This document shows, piece after piece, positions 23,740-35,862 of a stretch of 64,000 bases of DNA (the first letter of the stretch is position 1; every line of letters begins with the position of its first letter). Origin of the DNA: Delphinapterus leucas (Eukaryota > Chordata > Mammalia > Artiodactyla > Monodontidae); assembly GCF_002288925.2 (NCBI RefSeq), contig NW_022097993.1, positions 13,642,615-13,706,614 on the forward strand, in the 5' to 3' direction. The notes under the pieces were generated by a model, which worked only from the letters and a program-made list of their open reading frames with translations, was not told where the DNA came from and made no database searches. Position numbers and translations under genes: made by a program.

Positions 23740-24144
23740 ACATAGAATAGGGGAGAAAGTTTATTGGACAAATAATTTTGAGAAATTTTGGCTTAAAAAA
23801 GTTTATTTATAGTAAGAATTCTGAGATCATCAAAACATGTTATTCTGCAGGGTGAGATTTTATATGTCATTTAATAAAATTACTAACTATAGGACTCTTC
23901 TCTCACAGAATTTTTTGTGATTTGGGGGATGCATAACCATCTATATTTATAATAGCTTCTCTAACGGGTGTTGAAAAAATATATGTGTATAATCAACCTC
24001 TCTTTGAAATACATACAAGGAGTATAACACTATCTGAAGTCCTAGGAGTCTTCAATAAAAATTACATTTTACAAATGGTTACCATAAAATGCATTTTGAT
24101 AAATGGAAATCTCTTAGGAGATTATAACAGTTTAACACTGTAGT

Positions 24145-24310
24145 GTTCTAATAGCCATGCTTTACTAAGCACTTACTGTGTGCCATAAAACTTTTGCACG
24201 TGTGTTATTTAATATATAATATGCTTTGAGTAGGCATTGCTATCTTAACATTGCAGAAAGAGAACATGAGACTTAGATATAGTAAAAAAAAAACTGACCC
24301 CAACTCACTT
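24145..24310 (+). mobile_element. MIR SINE fragment
   Basis: Sense MIR: TACTAAGCACTTACTGTGTG, GCCATAAAACTTTTGCACGT and GCAGAAAGAGAACATGAGAC are degraded MIR blocks in order, followed by an A-run that disrupts the 3' part. Confidence 0.65.
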
Positions 24311-24716
24311 AGATACTAAACAACCTATCTAGATGTCAAATCCCGTTGGGATTGATTGAAACATATAATTTCAAGCACTACACTATGAGGTCTGCAATAG
24401 TAATAAATATTGCATATCATGAGTGGTATCTTAAAATCGTCATGCTATGATGTCATCACAAATTTGACAGTCTTGCTGTTGAGTATTAGTGTTTTGTATG
24501 GCACAGACATCTGCTCCACAGGGAACAAGAGGATATCAGTGAACAATTGTCTTGAAACTTTAGCCTAATCTACATAACTGAGGACCATAAAAGTTAGTGG
24601 GGTTCAAAATCAACTAGATTAACTTTCTATACTCTGAATTCCATTTCAAAATATTTACATTTCAACTTTTATTTTGTTTCGCCTAAAGACAATATCTCTA
24701 TCCAATGCCTTACATG

Positions 24717-24760
24717 ATATATCATATATATATGACATACATATCATATATGTATATATG

Positions 24761-24794
<34 letters not shown>
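24717..24794. repeat. AT-rich imperfect microsatellite
   Basis: ATAT and CATA-type units, partly palindromic (for example ATCATATATGTATATATGAT), ending in a pure AT run at about 24768-24794. Confidence 0.9.
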
Positions 24795-25589
24795 GGGTAA
24801 ATAAGAACCCATGCCACCAAAGACTGAAGTGGTTCACCGCAAAACGCTGATACACTATAACCAGAAATTAGAATAATCAGAAACGTGAATTAACAAATTA
24901 AACCTTGACACAGTGCATTATTGGGGGAAACATTATACTTGTCCTTTCTTTCAATCATACAAACACATAATTATAGCAAAAATGAAAACAATAAAGATGA
25001 GGCAACATGGTCTCATAATAATAAATATAAACTATTTTATATTTATTAAGTAAAAAGAGAATAGTGCAATAAAACTCTGATCCTATACTCCTATGCAATT
25101 TTTGCCCCTCTTTTGTATATTTAAGACCCCAGTTATTTTATTCTCTAATATTCAAAGAAAATAATGTCTTTGTATTTAAATAAAATCTCTCACTTTATAC
25201 CCATAACCTAACCCATGCAAAGCACTTCAAGTTACTCTCGTCTTGAGGTGAAGACAGGAATAAGTTAAAATAGCATGTATTTTAAGCTCTAATGAAATAA
25301 GATGTACTTACTGTGAAATATAAAATTATTCACCATCTGGTTCTAACTTTCGTTTTCCAGCTCCATTCTACCATTTGTTGCTGAGGATTATATGGTCTTG
25401 TAACATGATTTTATTCTTTCCCTAATACCCAACACATGTTCATGTCTCAGGTTTCCATGAATTTGCCCATATTGTTTTTTTTCCTAGAAAGCCTTCTCTT
25501 CTTTACCTGATTTATCATCAGATTTCCTTCAAGCAGAAGTTATCACTCATTCATTAATTCTGATGAGATATAAGTGTGAGATACATTTT
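24795..25589. other. unassigned AT-rich DNA
   Basis: No gene or named repeat recognised. Confidence 0.45.
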
Positions 25590-25690
25590 CTGATTCATTT
25601 ATCCAAAATTACTTATTAAATGCCTTATAAATGCCAGCCACAGTGTTGGAGATAAAATGGTTAATAAAATAGGTACGGTACTGAGTTACA
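25590..25690 (-). mobile_element. L2 LINE fragment
   Basis: A short antisense L2 3' piece recognised from GCCAGCCACAGTGTTGGAGA followed by TAAAATGGTTAATAAAAT. Confidence 0.5.
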
Positions 25691-25699
25691 AGTTCTGTG

Positions 25700-25890
25700 T
25701 ATTCATATTACACACTTTGTGCCCTGGTTTATGATATGTTGTTTACTTGAGCCCCTCCCTGGAGGTAGTGAGGGGATCTAGGGGTAAGGGGCTGGGGTCT
25801 CTTGCTCATCCTTGTATCTCCAGTACTAAGCATGGTACCTATCAAGTAACAGCTACCTAATACATTATTTTTTTTTAATGAACACTTTTT
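25700..25890 (+). mobile_element. L2 LINE 3' end
   Basis: A sense L2 tail: CTTGTATCTCCAGTACTAAG and CATGGTACCTATCAAGTAAC correspond to the L2 end that usually reads TGTATCCCCAGCGCCTAGCA and so on. It lies next to an L2 piece in the opposite orientation. Confidence 0.5.
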
Positions 25891-27308
25891 TACTGAACAC
25901 TTTTCTAGTCACATATATCTCAAAAATAGTGGAGTGAGAAGCAAAACTTAGGTTTTGTAATTCCTGTATTCTTTCCACTGTACTATATGGGCTCCAGTAG
26001 GAAGTCATTAAAGGTAACAATCATTCCGCTAATCTACCTCTGATATAATTTTTTGAGTGCACCAGATGAAACTCACTAAAGGTTTTCAAACATCTAATTT
26101 AGTGCCATGTGTAAAATAGGCACAAAAGTAAGGAGTTGCCATCCCCTTAATTTGCTTAGAGCACATTTCTAATGAGCTTGTAAACTGGGAATAAGTTCTA
26201 TAGGGGTAAATTGGTTTAATTTGTTCCAGAGGGAGGTCAGACACCTCTCTTTTTGCCATAGAGGAGACAAGATGTAACAGTGTGGGTCAATAAACAAAGA
26301 GTATTTTAATTTTTCCTAGAAAAAAATTACCTCTCAAAACTTTTTGCATTTCAACAAGTGCAAAACACAGTCAATAGATAAATCTTCAAGTTTGAAAATA
26401 GCGCATGATGATAAAGATGAGGATAATGAAAATAGTTTTAAAGCCTTTTATGTACATTAGGAAGCACTGTCTCTGCTATTATAAGCATGTGATTAGTGAA
26501 AAACAAAGAGACTGAGCATTGTATCTGAGCTACATTTATGTACCTTATGACATTGGCTTATGCTAGTTTATGTTGTGTTAGTTAAAAAAAGAATTCAAAC
26601 ATATATCCAAGATGGCAGTAAGGTTTGTTTTTCCAGTCAACAGATTAAGACAAAAAACTGTGAGAAATATTTTTCTGCCAATCAAACATTAACAATACAT
26701 AAACTTTAGGGAAGATGGAAGATGGTAAATATCAGTGAAGAAAACAAACAAGACTTTCAACACCTGAATATTTTAGAAATCATTAACTTTAAAGAAGGAA
26801 AAGTGGTTTCTTTTAAAAAATCTTAAGTTCATCTATTGTAATTTATTAGAATTACTGAAAATATTGAGTTATCACAATTCATGTTTCATGGGTAAATTTT
26901 TTTAAGGCCAGTCTGGCTTTTACAAGGAGCATTTACCTACTTCATTTCAGATGCCAGACACTTTGTAAAAGAGATTTCATGGCAACATTCTCTCTTTCCT
27001 GTATAAAATCTCCAATTCTTTAATTTCACCTCCCATGCTTTGCTGAACGCTGGCCTTGTTACTCATTTTCATGCTCAGTCTTGGATAAAATGCATGATGT
27101 TGGCTCCCAATTAAGTCAAATTCTCTCTAAGATTGTTGCACTAATCTCCAGATGATGCCTTAGGTAATTCAGCAATCCTTCCCCACATTTACCTCCTAGC
27201 TTTCTTTACCTCAAGAGTAGCATTTATAACAGTCTTTTTCAAGCCTTTCTCAGAATACACAGATATCTCTACATGTCTTTGATTTAAATATATAAATAGG
27301 CATACCTG
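25891..27308. other. unassigned DNA, no gene seen
   Basis: AT-rich sequence without a recognisable gene or repeat family. Confidence 0.45.
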
Positions 27309-27310
27309 AA

Positions 27311-27349
<39 letters not shown>

Positions 27350-27350
27350 C
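27309..27350. repeat. (CA)n(TA)n compound microsatellite
   Basis: About ten CA units followed by about ten TA units, the same architecture as the repeat at 16520-16561. Confidence 0.95.
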
Positions 27351-27367
27351 ATTCTTTTTCCTATTGT

Positions 27368-27475
27368 TTTCCATTATGGTTTATCACAGCATATTGAATA
27401 TATAGTTCCCTGTGCAACAGTAGGACCTTGTTGTTTATCCATTCTATGTATAATAGATGTCTTGATTCCCAATCC
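27368..27475 (-). mobile_element. old L1 3' UTR fragment
   Basis: The + strand reads CACAGCATATTGAATATATA, then GTTCCCTGTGCAACAGTAGG and ACCTTGTTGTTTATCCATTC. This is a well-known antisense block from L1M 3' UTRs. Confidence 0.65.
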
Positions 27476-27639
27476 AGTGCTGCCTTTGCAAAACATGCCC
27501 TAAGAACAAATGACCCTGGGAAGCTTGCTTTCATAAAATATATGCTCGCATCATACAGTTTAACCTAACACTTCTAATTTATTGCCTTAGCTGATAATAC
27601 CAAAAATTTAACACAGAAATCTTCTTAGAGATAATTTGG

Positions 27640-27796
27640 AGCATGTGACTCACTTGATTCAAAGGTCTCAAAGGACCTCATATCACATTCTGAACACAAT
27701 CCAGATTCCTTTCCAACACCATGGAGCTTTGTCATAATCTTCCTGTGCATTTCTCTTCACCCTCACCTTGCAGCACTGTTCCTTCTGACTAGCAAA
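27640..27796 (+). mobile_element. L2 LINE fragment
   Basis: Weak sense L2: GACCTCATATCACATTCTGA, CCAGATTCCTTTCCAACACC and GGAGCTTTGTCATAATCTTC follow the L2 order. It stops where Tigger1 begins, and I do not find the continuation beyond the transposon. Confidence 0.4.
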
Positions 27797-30133
27797 CAGG
27801 CAGACCTTCTTTCACTGCACTTGCTTTACTGCACTTCCTAGATATGTGCTTTTTTACAAACTGAAGGTTTGTGGCAACACTGAGTGGAGCAAGCCTATCA
27901 GCACCATTTTTCCAACAGCATTTGCTCATTTTGTGTCTCTGTCTCACACTTTGGTAATTTTCACAATTGTTCAAGCTTTTTCATTATTGTATTTGTTATG
28001 GTAATCTGTGATCAGTGATCTTTGATGTTGCTATTGTAATTGTTTTGGAGCGCCATGAACTGTGCCCGTATAAGATGTCAGAACTTAATAGATAAATGTT
28101 GTGCATCATCCACTGGCTGTGCCCCCATCTCTCTCCCTCTCCTCAGGCCTCCACATTCCGAGACACAACAACACTGAAATTAGGCCAATTAGTAACCCTA
28201 CTATGGCCTCTAAGTGTTCAAGAGAAAGGAAGAATTTCATGGCTGTCCTTTTAAATCAAAAGCTAGAAAAGGTTAAGCTTAGTGAGGAAGGCTTGTCAAA
28301 AGCTGTGAAAAGCCCAAAGCTAGACCTCTTGTATCAACAGTTAGCCAACTGGTGAATGAAAAGGAAAATTCCTTGAATTCTATTAAAAGTGCTACTCCTG
28401 GGAACAGACACATGATAAGAATGCAAAACAGCCTTATTGCTGATATGCAGAAGGTTTTAGTGGTCTGGAGAGAAGATCAAACCAGCCAAAATTTTCCCTT
28501 AAGCCAAAGCCTAATCCAGAGGAAGGCCCTAACTCTCTTCAATTCTATGAAGGCTGAGAGAGGTGAGTAACTTGCAAAAGGAAAATTTGAGGCTAACAGA
28601 GGTTGGTTCTTGACGTTTAAGGAAAGAAGCCATCTCTGCAACTTCAAAGTGCAAGGTGAAGCAGCAAGTGCTGATGTAGAAGCTGCAGCAAGTTATCCAG
28701 AAGATCTAGCTAAGATAGTTCATGAAGGTGGCTACACTGAACAACAGATTTTCAATGTGAAAAAACAAGCTTATGCTGGAAGATGATGCCATTTAGGACT
28801 TTCATAGCTAGAGAGGAGAAGTCAGTATCAGGCTTCAAATCTTCAAAGATGGGCTGGCTCTCTTGTTAGGAGCTAATGAAGCTGGTGACTTCAAGTTGAA
28901 GCCAGTGCTCATTCACTATTCTGAAAATCCTAGGGCCTTAAGAATTATGCTAAATTGACTCTGTCTGTGCTTTATAAATGGAATAACAAAGCCTGGATGA
29001 CAGCACATCTTTCTACAACATGGTCTATTGTATATTTTAAGCTCACTGTTGAGACCTACCTGCTCAGAAAAAAGTTTCCTTTCAAAATCTTACTGCTCAT
29101 TGACAATGCACCTGGTCACCCAAGAGCCCTGATGGAGATGGACAACAAGATTCATGGTTTTTTTTGCCTGCTAACACAATATCCATTTTGTAGCCTATGG
29201 ATAGATCAAGGAATAATTTCAAGTCTTATTACTTAAGAAATATATTTTGTAAGGCTACATTACACCTCTGGAAAGGATTCACCATTCTAGATGACATTTA
29301 GACCATTTGTGATTCATGGGAAGGGGTCCAAATATCAACATTAACAGGAGTTTGGAAGAAGTTGATTTCAACCCCCATGGATGACTTTGAGGGATTCAAG
29401 ACTTCAGTGGGGAAAGTAACTGCAGATGTGGTGGAAATAGCAAGAGAACTAGAATTAGAAGTGGAGCCTGCAGATGGGACTGAATTGCTGCAATCTCATG
29501 ATAAACTTGAATGGATGAGGAGTTGCTTCCTATGGATGAGAAAAGAAGCTGGTTTCTTGAGATGAAATCTGCTTGTAGTAAAGATGCTATGAAGATTGTT
29601 GAAATGACAGCAAAGGATTCAGAATATTACATAAACTTAGTTGATAAAGCAGTGGCAGGTTTTCAGAAGACTGACTCCAGCTCTGAAAGAAGTTTTACTG
29701 CTGATAAAATGTTATCAAACAGCATTACATGCTAGAGAGAAATCGTTCATAAAAGAGAGTCAATACATGAGGCAAACTTCATCATTTTCCTATTTTAAGG
29801 AATTGCTGCAGCCGCCCCAACCTTCAGCAAGGTTCACCACCCTGGTCAGTCAGCAGCCATCAACACTGAAGCAACACATTCCACCAGCAAAACAATCACA
29901 ACTTGCCAAAGGCTTAGATGATGGTTAAAATTTTTAGCAATAAAAATTCCTGAATTAAGGTATCTATATTTTTGAGCCATAAAGCTATTGTACACTTAAT
30001 AGACTACAGGATAAGGTAAATATAACATTTATATACACTGGGAAACAAAAAAATTGGATGACTCACCTTATTGTGATATTTGCTTTATTGTAGTGGTCTA
30101 GAACCAAACCACCAATATATCAGAGGTTGCCTA
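27797..30133 (+). mobile_element. Tigger1 DNA transposon (TcMar-Tigger), nearly full length
   Basis: A pogo-like cut-and-paste transposon. The left end reads CAGGCAGACCTTCTTTCACT and is followed by the Tigger1 leader (ACTGAAGGTTTGTGGCAACA near 27860, GTGATCAGTGATCTTTGATG near 28008). The right end reads GTGGTCTAGAACCAAACCAC and CAATATATCAGAGGTTGCCT, the degraded inverted terminal repeat. The length of about 2.34 kb is close to the 2.4 kb consensus, so the copy is almost complete apart from small indels. The family was active before or early in placental evolution, in line with the heavy decay. Confidence 0.92.
28204..29928 (+). pseudogene. Tigger1 transposase, inactivated
   Basis: The transposase frame starts at ATG 28204 (peptide MASKCSRERKNFM) and ends at TAA 29928 (peptide LAKGLDDG). 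The family carries a pogo/CENP-B-type helix-turn-helix at the N terminus for terminal-repeat binding and a DDE nuclease core. The N-terminal helix region ([17 protein letters not shown]) is visible, as is the core motif DNAPGHPRAL at 29102-29131, which contains one catalytic aspartate. The frame is spread over all three phases with several stops: one at 28353-28355, another at about 28571, and further breaks around 28785, 28950 and 29560. It cannot make transposase. It lies alone inside its own terminal repeats. Confidence 0.9.
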
Positions 30134-30401
30134 TATTGACTGGATATTATAAAATTATCATTAGAAGGGGGAAAAAAAGAAATATAATCCTACAAATTTT
30201 CCTCACTGGTGTCTTGTGAATAAATATAAATGGGATTATGAAAATGGTGGAAAGAAAGTATGAGGTAGAGAGAGTACAAGTAAAATCAGCACAGGTACAC
30301 AGAGTAAGTATAGATATGTATCATAGAATTCACACATATTACACATATGCACCGAGTTAAATTTTGTTTTATGCTAAACTTTTTTTTGTGGGGTGTTGCA
30401 C

Positions 30402-33400
30402 TTTTTTTAACATCTTTATTGCAGTACAATTGCTTTACAATGTTGGGTTAGTTTCTGCTGTAAAATAAAGTGAAACAACTCAGCTCTATGTATACACATG
30501 CCCCATATCCCCTCCTTCTGAAGTCTCCCTCCCACACTCCCTATCCTGCCCCTCTAGGTGATCACAAAGCACTGAGCTGATCTCCATGTGCTATGTGGCT
30601 GCTTCCCACTAGCTATCTATTTTACATTTGGTAGTGCGTAAATGTCAATGCTACTCACTCACTTCATCCCAGCTTACCCTTCCAACTCCCCATGCCCTCA
30701 AGTCAATTTTCTACATCTGCGTCTTTATTCCTGTCCTGTGCCTAGGTTCTTCAGAACCATGTTTTTTTTAAGATCCCATATATATGTGTTAGCATACGGT
30801 ATTTGTTTTTCTTTTTCTGACTCCCTGCACTTTGTATGACAGACTCTAGATCCATCCATCTCACAACAAACAACTCAATTTCATTTCATTTGATGGCTGA
30901 GTAATATTCCATTGTATATATGTGCCACATCTTCTTTATCCATTCATCTGTCGATGGACACATACTTTGTTTCCATGTCCTGGCTACTGTAAATAGTGCT
31001 ACAATGAACATTGTGGTACATGACACTTTTTGAATTATGGTTTTCTCAAGGTTTGTACACAGTAGTGGTATTGCTGGATCATATGGTAGTTCTATATTTA
31101 GTTTTTTAAGGAACTTCCATACTTTTCTCTGTAGTGACTGCATCAATTTACACTCACAAACAGTGCAAGAGGGTTCCCTTTCCTCCAAACACTTTCTAGC
31201 ATTTATTTTTGTAGATATTTTGATGATGGCCATTCCAACTGCTGTGAGGAGATACCTCATTGTAGTTTCGATTTGCATTTCTCTAATGATTAGTGATGTT
31301 GATCATCCATTCATGAGTTTGTTAGCAATCTGTATATCTTCTTTGGAGAAATGTCTATGTAGGTCCTCTTCCCATTTTTGGATTGAGTTGTTTGTTTGTT
31401 TGACATTGAGCTGCATGAGCTGCTTGTATACTTTGGAGATTAATCCTTTGTCAGTTGCTTCATTTGAAAATAGTTTCTCTCATTCTGGGGGTTGTCTTTT
31501 TGTCTTGTTTATGGTTTCCTTTGTTGTGCAAAAACTTTTAAGTTTCATTAGGTCCCATTTGCTTATTTTTGTTTTTATTTCCATTTCTCTAGGAGGTGGG
31601 TCAAAAAGAATCTTGCTGTGATTTATATCATAGAGAGTTCTACCTATATTTTTCTCTAAGAGTTTGATAATGTCTGGATTTACATTTAGGTCTTTAATCC
31701 ATTTTAAGTTTATTTTTGTTTATGGTGTTAAGGAGTGTTCTAATTTCATTCTTTTACATGTAGCTGCCCAATTTTCCAAGCACCACTTATTGAACAGGCT
31801 GTCTTTTCCCCATTGTATATTTTTGCCTCCTTAATCAAAGTTAAGGTGACCATATGTGAATGGGTTTATCTCTGGGTTTTCTATCCTGTTCCACTGATCT
31901 ATATTTCTGTTCTTGTCCCAATACCATACTGCCTTGATTACTGTACCTTTGTAGTATAGTCTGAAGTCAGGGAGCCTGATTCCTCCAGTTCCATTTTTCT
32001 TTCTCAAGATTGCTTTGGCTATTCAGGATATTTTGTGTTTCCATACAGATTGTGAATTTTTTTTGTTCTAGTTCTGTGCAAAATGCCAGTGGTAGTTTGA
32101 TAGGGATTGCACAGGATCTATAGATTGCTTTGTGTAGTATAGTCATTTTCACAATGTGGATTCTTCCAATCCAAGAACATGGTACATCTCTCCATCTATT
32201 TGTATCATCTTTAATTTCTTTCATCAGTGTCTTATAATTTTCTGCATACAGGTATTTTTTCTCCTTAGGTAGGTTTCTTCCTAGGTATTTTATTATTTTT
32301 GTTGCAGTGGTAAATGGGAGTGTTTCTTTAATTTCTTTTTCAGATTTTTCCTCATTAGCATATAGGAATGCCAGAGATTTCTGTGCATTAATTTTGTTTC
32401 CTGCTACTTTACCAAATTCATTGATTAGCTCTACTAGATTTCTGGCAACATCTTTAGGATTCTCTATGTATAGACTCATATCATCTGCAAACACTAACTC
32501 TTTTACTTCTTCTTTACAGATTTAGATTCCTTTTATTTCTTTTTCATCTCTGATTGCTGTGGCTAAAAGTTCCAAAACTATGTTGAATAACAGTGGTTAG
32601 AGTGGACAACCTTACCTTGTTCCTGAATAAGAAGAAATTTTTTCAGTTTTTCACCATTATGATGCTTGCTGTGGGTTTGTCATATATGGCCTTTATTATA
32701 TTGAGGTAGGTTGCCTCTATGTTTACTTTGTGGAGAGTTTTTTCACAAATTGGTGTTAAATTTTTTTGAAAGCTTTTTCTGCATCTATTGTGATGATCCC
32801 ATGTTTTTTTATCCTGCAGTTTGTTAATATGTTGTGTCACATTGATTGATTTGCATATGTTGAAGAATCCTTGCACCCCTAGGATAAATCCCACTTGATC
32901 ATGGTGTATGATCCTTTTAATGTGCTGTTGGATTCTGTTTGCTAGTATTTTCTTGAGGATTTCTACATCTATGTTCATCAGTGATATTGGCTGGCAGTTT
33001 TCCTTTTTTGTGACAACTTTGTCTGGTTTTGGTGTCAGGGTGATGGTGGCCTCATAGAATGAGTTTTGGAGTGTTCTTCCCTCTGCTATATTTTGGAAGA
33101 GTTTGAGAAGGATGGGTGTTAGCTCTTCTCTAAATGTTTGATAGAATTCGCCTGTGAAGCCATCTGGTCCTGGGTTTTTGTGTGTTGGAAGATTTTTAAT
33201 CATAGTTTCAATTTCATTGCTTGTGATTGGTCTATTTATATTTTATGTTTCTTTCTGGTTCAGTCTCAGAAGGTTGTGCTTTTCTAAGAATTTGTCCATT
33301 TCTACCAGGTTGTCCATTTTACTGGCATGTAGTAGCTTGTAGTAGTCTCTCATGATAGTTTGTATTCCGGCAGTGTCAGTTGTTACTTCTGTTACATTTC

Positions 33401-34074
33401 TAATTTTGTTGATTTGAACCTTCTCCCTTTTTTCATTTATGGCTAATGGTTTATTAATTTTGTTTATCTTCTAGAAGAACCAGTTTTTAGTTTTTTTGAT
33501 TTTTGCTGTTCTTTCTTTCATTTTTGTTTTTCATTTATTTCTGATCTGATATTTATGATTTATTTCCTTGCTGTAACTTTAGGATTTTTTTGTTCTTTCT
33601 CTAATTGCTTTAGGTATAAGGTTAGGTTGTTTATTTGAGATGTTTCTTTTTTCTTGAGATAGGATTGTATTGCTATAAACATTCCTCTTAGAACTGCTTT
33701 TGCTGCATCCCATAGTTTTGGGTCATTGTGTTTTCATTGCCATTTGTTTCTAGGTATTTTTTTTTTATTTCTCAGGTGATTTCTTGGTTATTTAGTAGTG
33801 TATTGTTTAACCTCCATGTGTTTGTATTTTTTACAGTGTTTTTCCTGTAATTGACATCTACTCTCATAGCATTGTGGTTGGAAAAGATACTTGTAATGAT
33901 ATCAATTTTCTTAAATTTACCAAGACTTGATTTGTGACCCAAAATATGATCTATCCTGGAAAATGTTCCATGAACACTTGAGAAGAAAGTGTATTCTTTT
34001 GGTTTTCAATGGAATATCCTATAAATACCAATTAAGTACATCTTGTTTAATGTGTCATTTAAAACCTGTGTTTC
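30402..34074 (-). mobile_element. outer L1, 3' part (3' UTR and most of ORF2)
   Basis: The 3' two-thirds of a cetartiodactyl L1 on the minus strand. On the + strand the tail is TTTTTTTAACATCTTTATTG, the reverse complement of the L1 end with its AATAAA signal. Then come the 3' UTR to about 30768 and ORF2 read backwards to 34074. There it stops within the endonuclease-coding region at a 14-bp target duplication (AAAACCTGTGTTTC, 34061-34074) belonging to the inner L1. The missing 5' part resumes at 41779. Together the two parts are about 5.1 kb. Confidence 0.93.
30768..34074 (-). pseudogene. L1 ORF2 (outer copy), 3' segment, inactivated
   Basis: ORF2 encodes an endonuclease, a reverse transcriptase and a cysteine-rich C-terminal domain. 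In this segment I see the pre-RT motif [19 protein letters not shown] near 33120-33180, the PISLMNI block, the RT catalytic motif FADD at about 32480-32491, and the C-terminal block WIKKMWHIYTMEYYSAIK near 30890-30940. It is broken by stops and frameshifts (for example around 32495-32640, 31930-31970 and 30886). The RT palm and C-terminal domain are thus present in pieces only. Confidence 0.9.
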
Positions 34075-35582
34075 AATGAGCTTCAAGATAGTGGAAGAGT
34101 AAGACGTGGAGATCATCTTCCTCCCCACAAATACATCAAAAATAGAGCTACATGTGGAACAACTCCTACAGGACACCTACTGAACACTGGCAGAATACCT
34201 CAGACCTCCCAAAATGCAAGAAACTCCCCACGTACCTGGGTAGGGCAAAATAAAAAAGAAAAAACAGAGATGTAAGAATATGGATGGAATCTGCACAAGT
34301 GAAAGGGAGCTGTGAAGGAGGAAAGGTTTCCACACACTACAAAGCCCCTTCATGGGCAGAGACTGTGGGTGGCAGAAGGGGGAAGCTTTGAAGCCATGGT
34401 GGAGAGCACAGAAAGAGGGGTGCAGAGAGCAAAGTGGAGAGATTCACACATGGAGGATTGGTGCCGACCAGCACTCACCAGCCTGAGAGGCTTGTCTGCT
34501 CACACGCCAGGATGAGTGGAGATGGGAGCTGAGGCTCGGACTTTGGAGGTCAGATCCCAGGGAGAGGACTCTGGATGGCTGCATGAACACAGTCTGAAGG
34601 GGACTAGTGCACCACGGTTAGCCAGGAGGGAGTCCAGGATAAAGTTTGGAACTGCCGAAGAGGCAAGATACATTTTCTTGCCTCTTTGTTTCATGGTGTG
34701 CTGGAGAGGGGATTAAGAGCTCTGCTTAAAGGAGCTCCAGAGATGGGTGTGAGCTGTGGCTATCAGCACAGACCCCAGAGACAGGCATGAGACACTAAGG
34801 CTGCTGCTATCACCACCAAGAAGCCTGTGTGCAAGCACAGGTCACTATCCAACCCTCCCCTCCTGGGAGCCTGTGCAGCCTGCCACTGCCAGGGTCCCAT
34901 GATCCAGGGACAACTTCCCCAGTAGAACACACAGCATGCCTCAGGCTGGTGCAACTTCACACCAGCCTCTGCCGTCACGGGCTTGACCTGCATTCCATAC
35001 ACCTCCCTCCACCTGGCCTGAGTGAGCCTAAACTCCCAAAGCAGCTGCTCCTTTATTCCCGTCCTTTCTGAGTGAAGAACAGATGCCCTCAGGACACCTA
35101 CAGGCAGAGGCGGGTCCAAATCCAAAGCTGACTTCAAGGAGCTGTGCGAAAAAAGAAGAGAAAGGGAAATCTCTCACAACAGCCTCAGGAGCACCGGATT
35201 AAATCTCCACAGTCAGCTTGATGTACCCTGCATCAGTGGAATATCTGAATAGACAATGAATCATCCCAAATTGAAGAGGTGGACTTTGGGAGCAATGATA
35301 TATATATTTTTTTCCCCTTTTTCTCTTTTTGTGAATGTGTATTCATAAGCTTCTGTGAGTGATTTTGTCTGTATAGCTTTGCTTTCACCATTTGGCTTAG
35401 GGTTCTGTCTGTCCATTCTTTGAGTGTGTTTTTGTTTGTTTTTAGTATAGTTTTCAGTGCTTGTTACCATTGGTGGATTTGTTTTTTGGTTTTGTTGTCT
35501 CTTCTTTCTTTTAATTACTTAAGAAATTTTTTTTAATAATTATTTTTTGTTTTTTATTTTAATAACTTTCTTACTTTATTTT

Positions 35583-35790
35583 CTTTATCTATTTTTTTGT
35601 GGTACGTGGGCCTCTCTCTGTTGTGATCTCTCCTGTTGTGGAGCACAGGCTCTGGAAACGCAGGATTGGTGGCCATGGCTCACAGGCCTAGCCACTCCGT
35701 GGCATGTGGGATCTTCCTGGACTGGGGCATGAATCCATGTCCCCTGCATCAGCAGGAGGACTCTCAACCACTGCGCCACCAGGGAAGCCC
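35583..35790 (-). mobile_element. CHR-type SINE, short form, in the L1 5' UTR
   Basis: Antisense to the host L1. Its A-tail end (TTTTTTTGTGGTACG) lies at the left and its tRNA-like head (GGGGCTTCCCTGGTGGCGCA on the minus strand) at the right. A perfect 13-bp duplication, CTTACTTTATTTT, flanks it at 35570-35582 and 35791-35803. The perfect duplication marks a recent event, after the inner L1 landed. Confidence 0.93.
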
Positions 35791-35810
35791 CTTACTTTAT
35801 TTTATTTTAC

Positions 35811-35862
35811 CTTTTTCTTTCTTTCTTTCTCTCTTTCTTTCTTTCTTTCTTTCATTCTTTCT
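35811..35862. repeat. (CTTT)n microsatellite
   Basis: A pyrimidine tract of CTTT units with CTCT interruptions directly after the SINE duplication, inside the L1 5' UTR. Confidence 0.93.

Noticed and set aside
31037..31621. 194-codon open frame on the + strand
   Set aside because: It is the antisense shadow of the outer L1 ORF2. The minus strand gives recognisable ORF2 peptides over the same bases.
34312..35137. Cluster of frames with balanced composition
   Set aside because: They belong to the non-coding 5' UTR of the inner L1, which is GC-richer than its surroundings.
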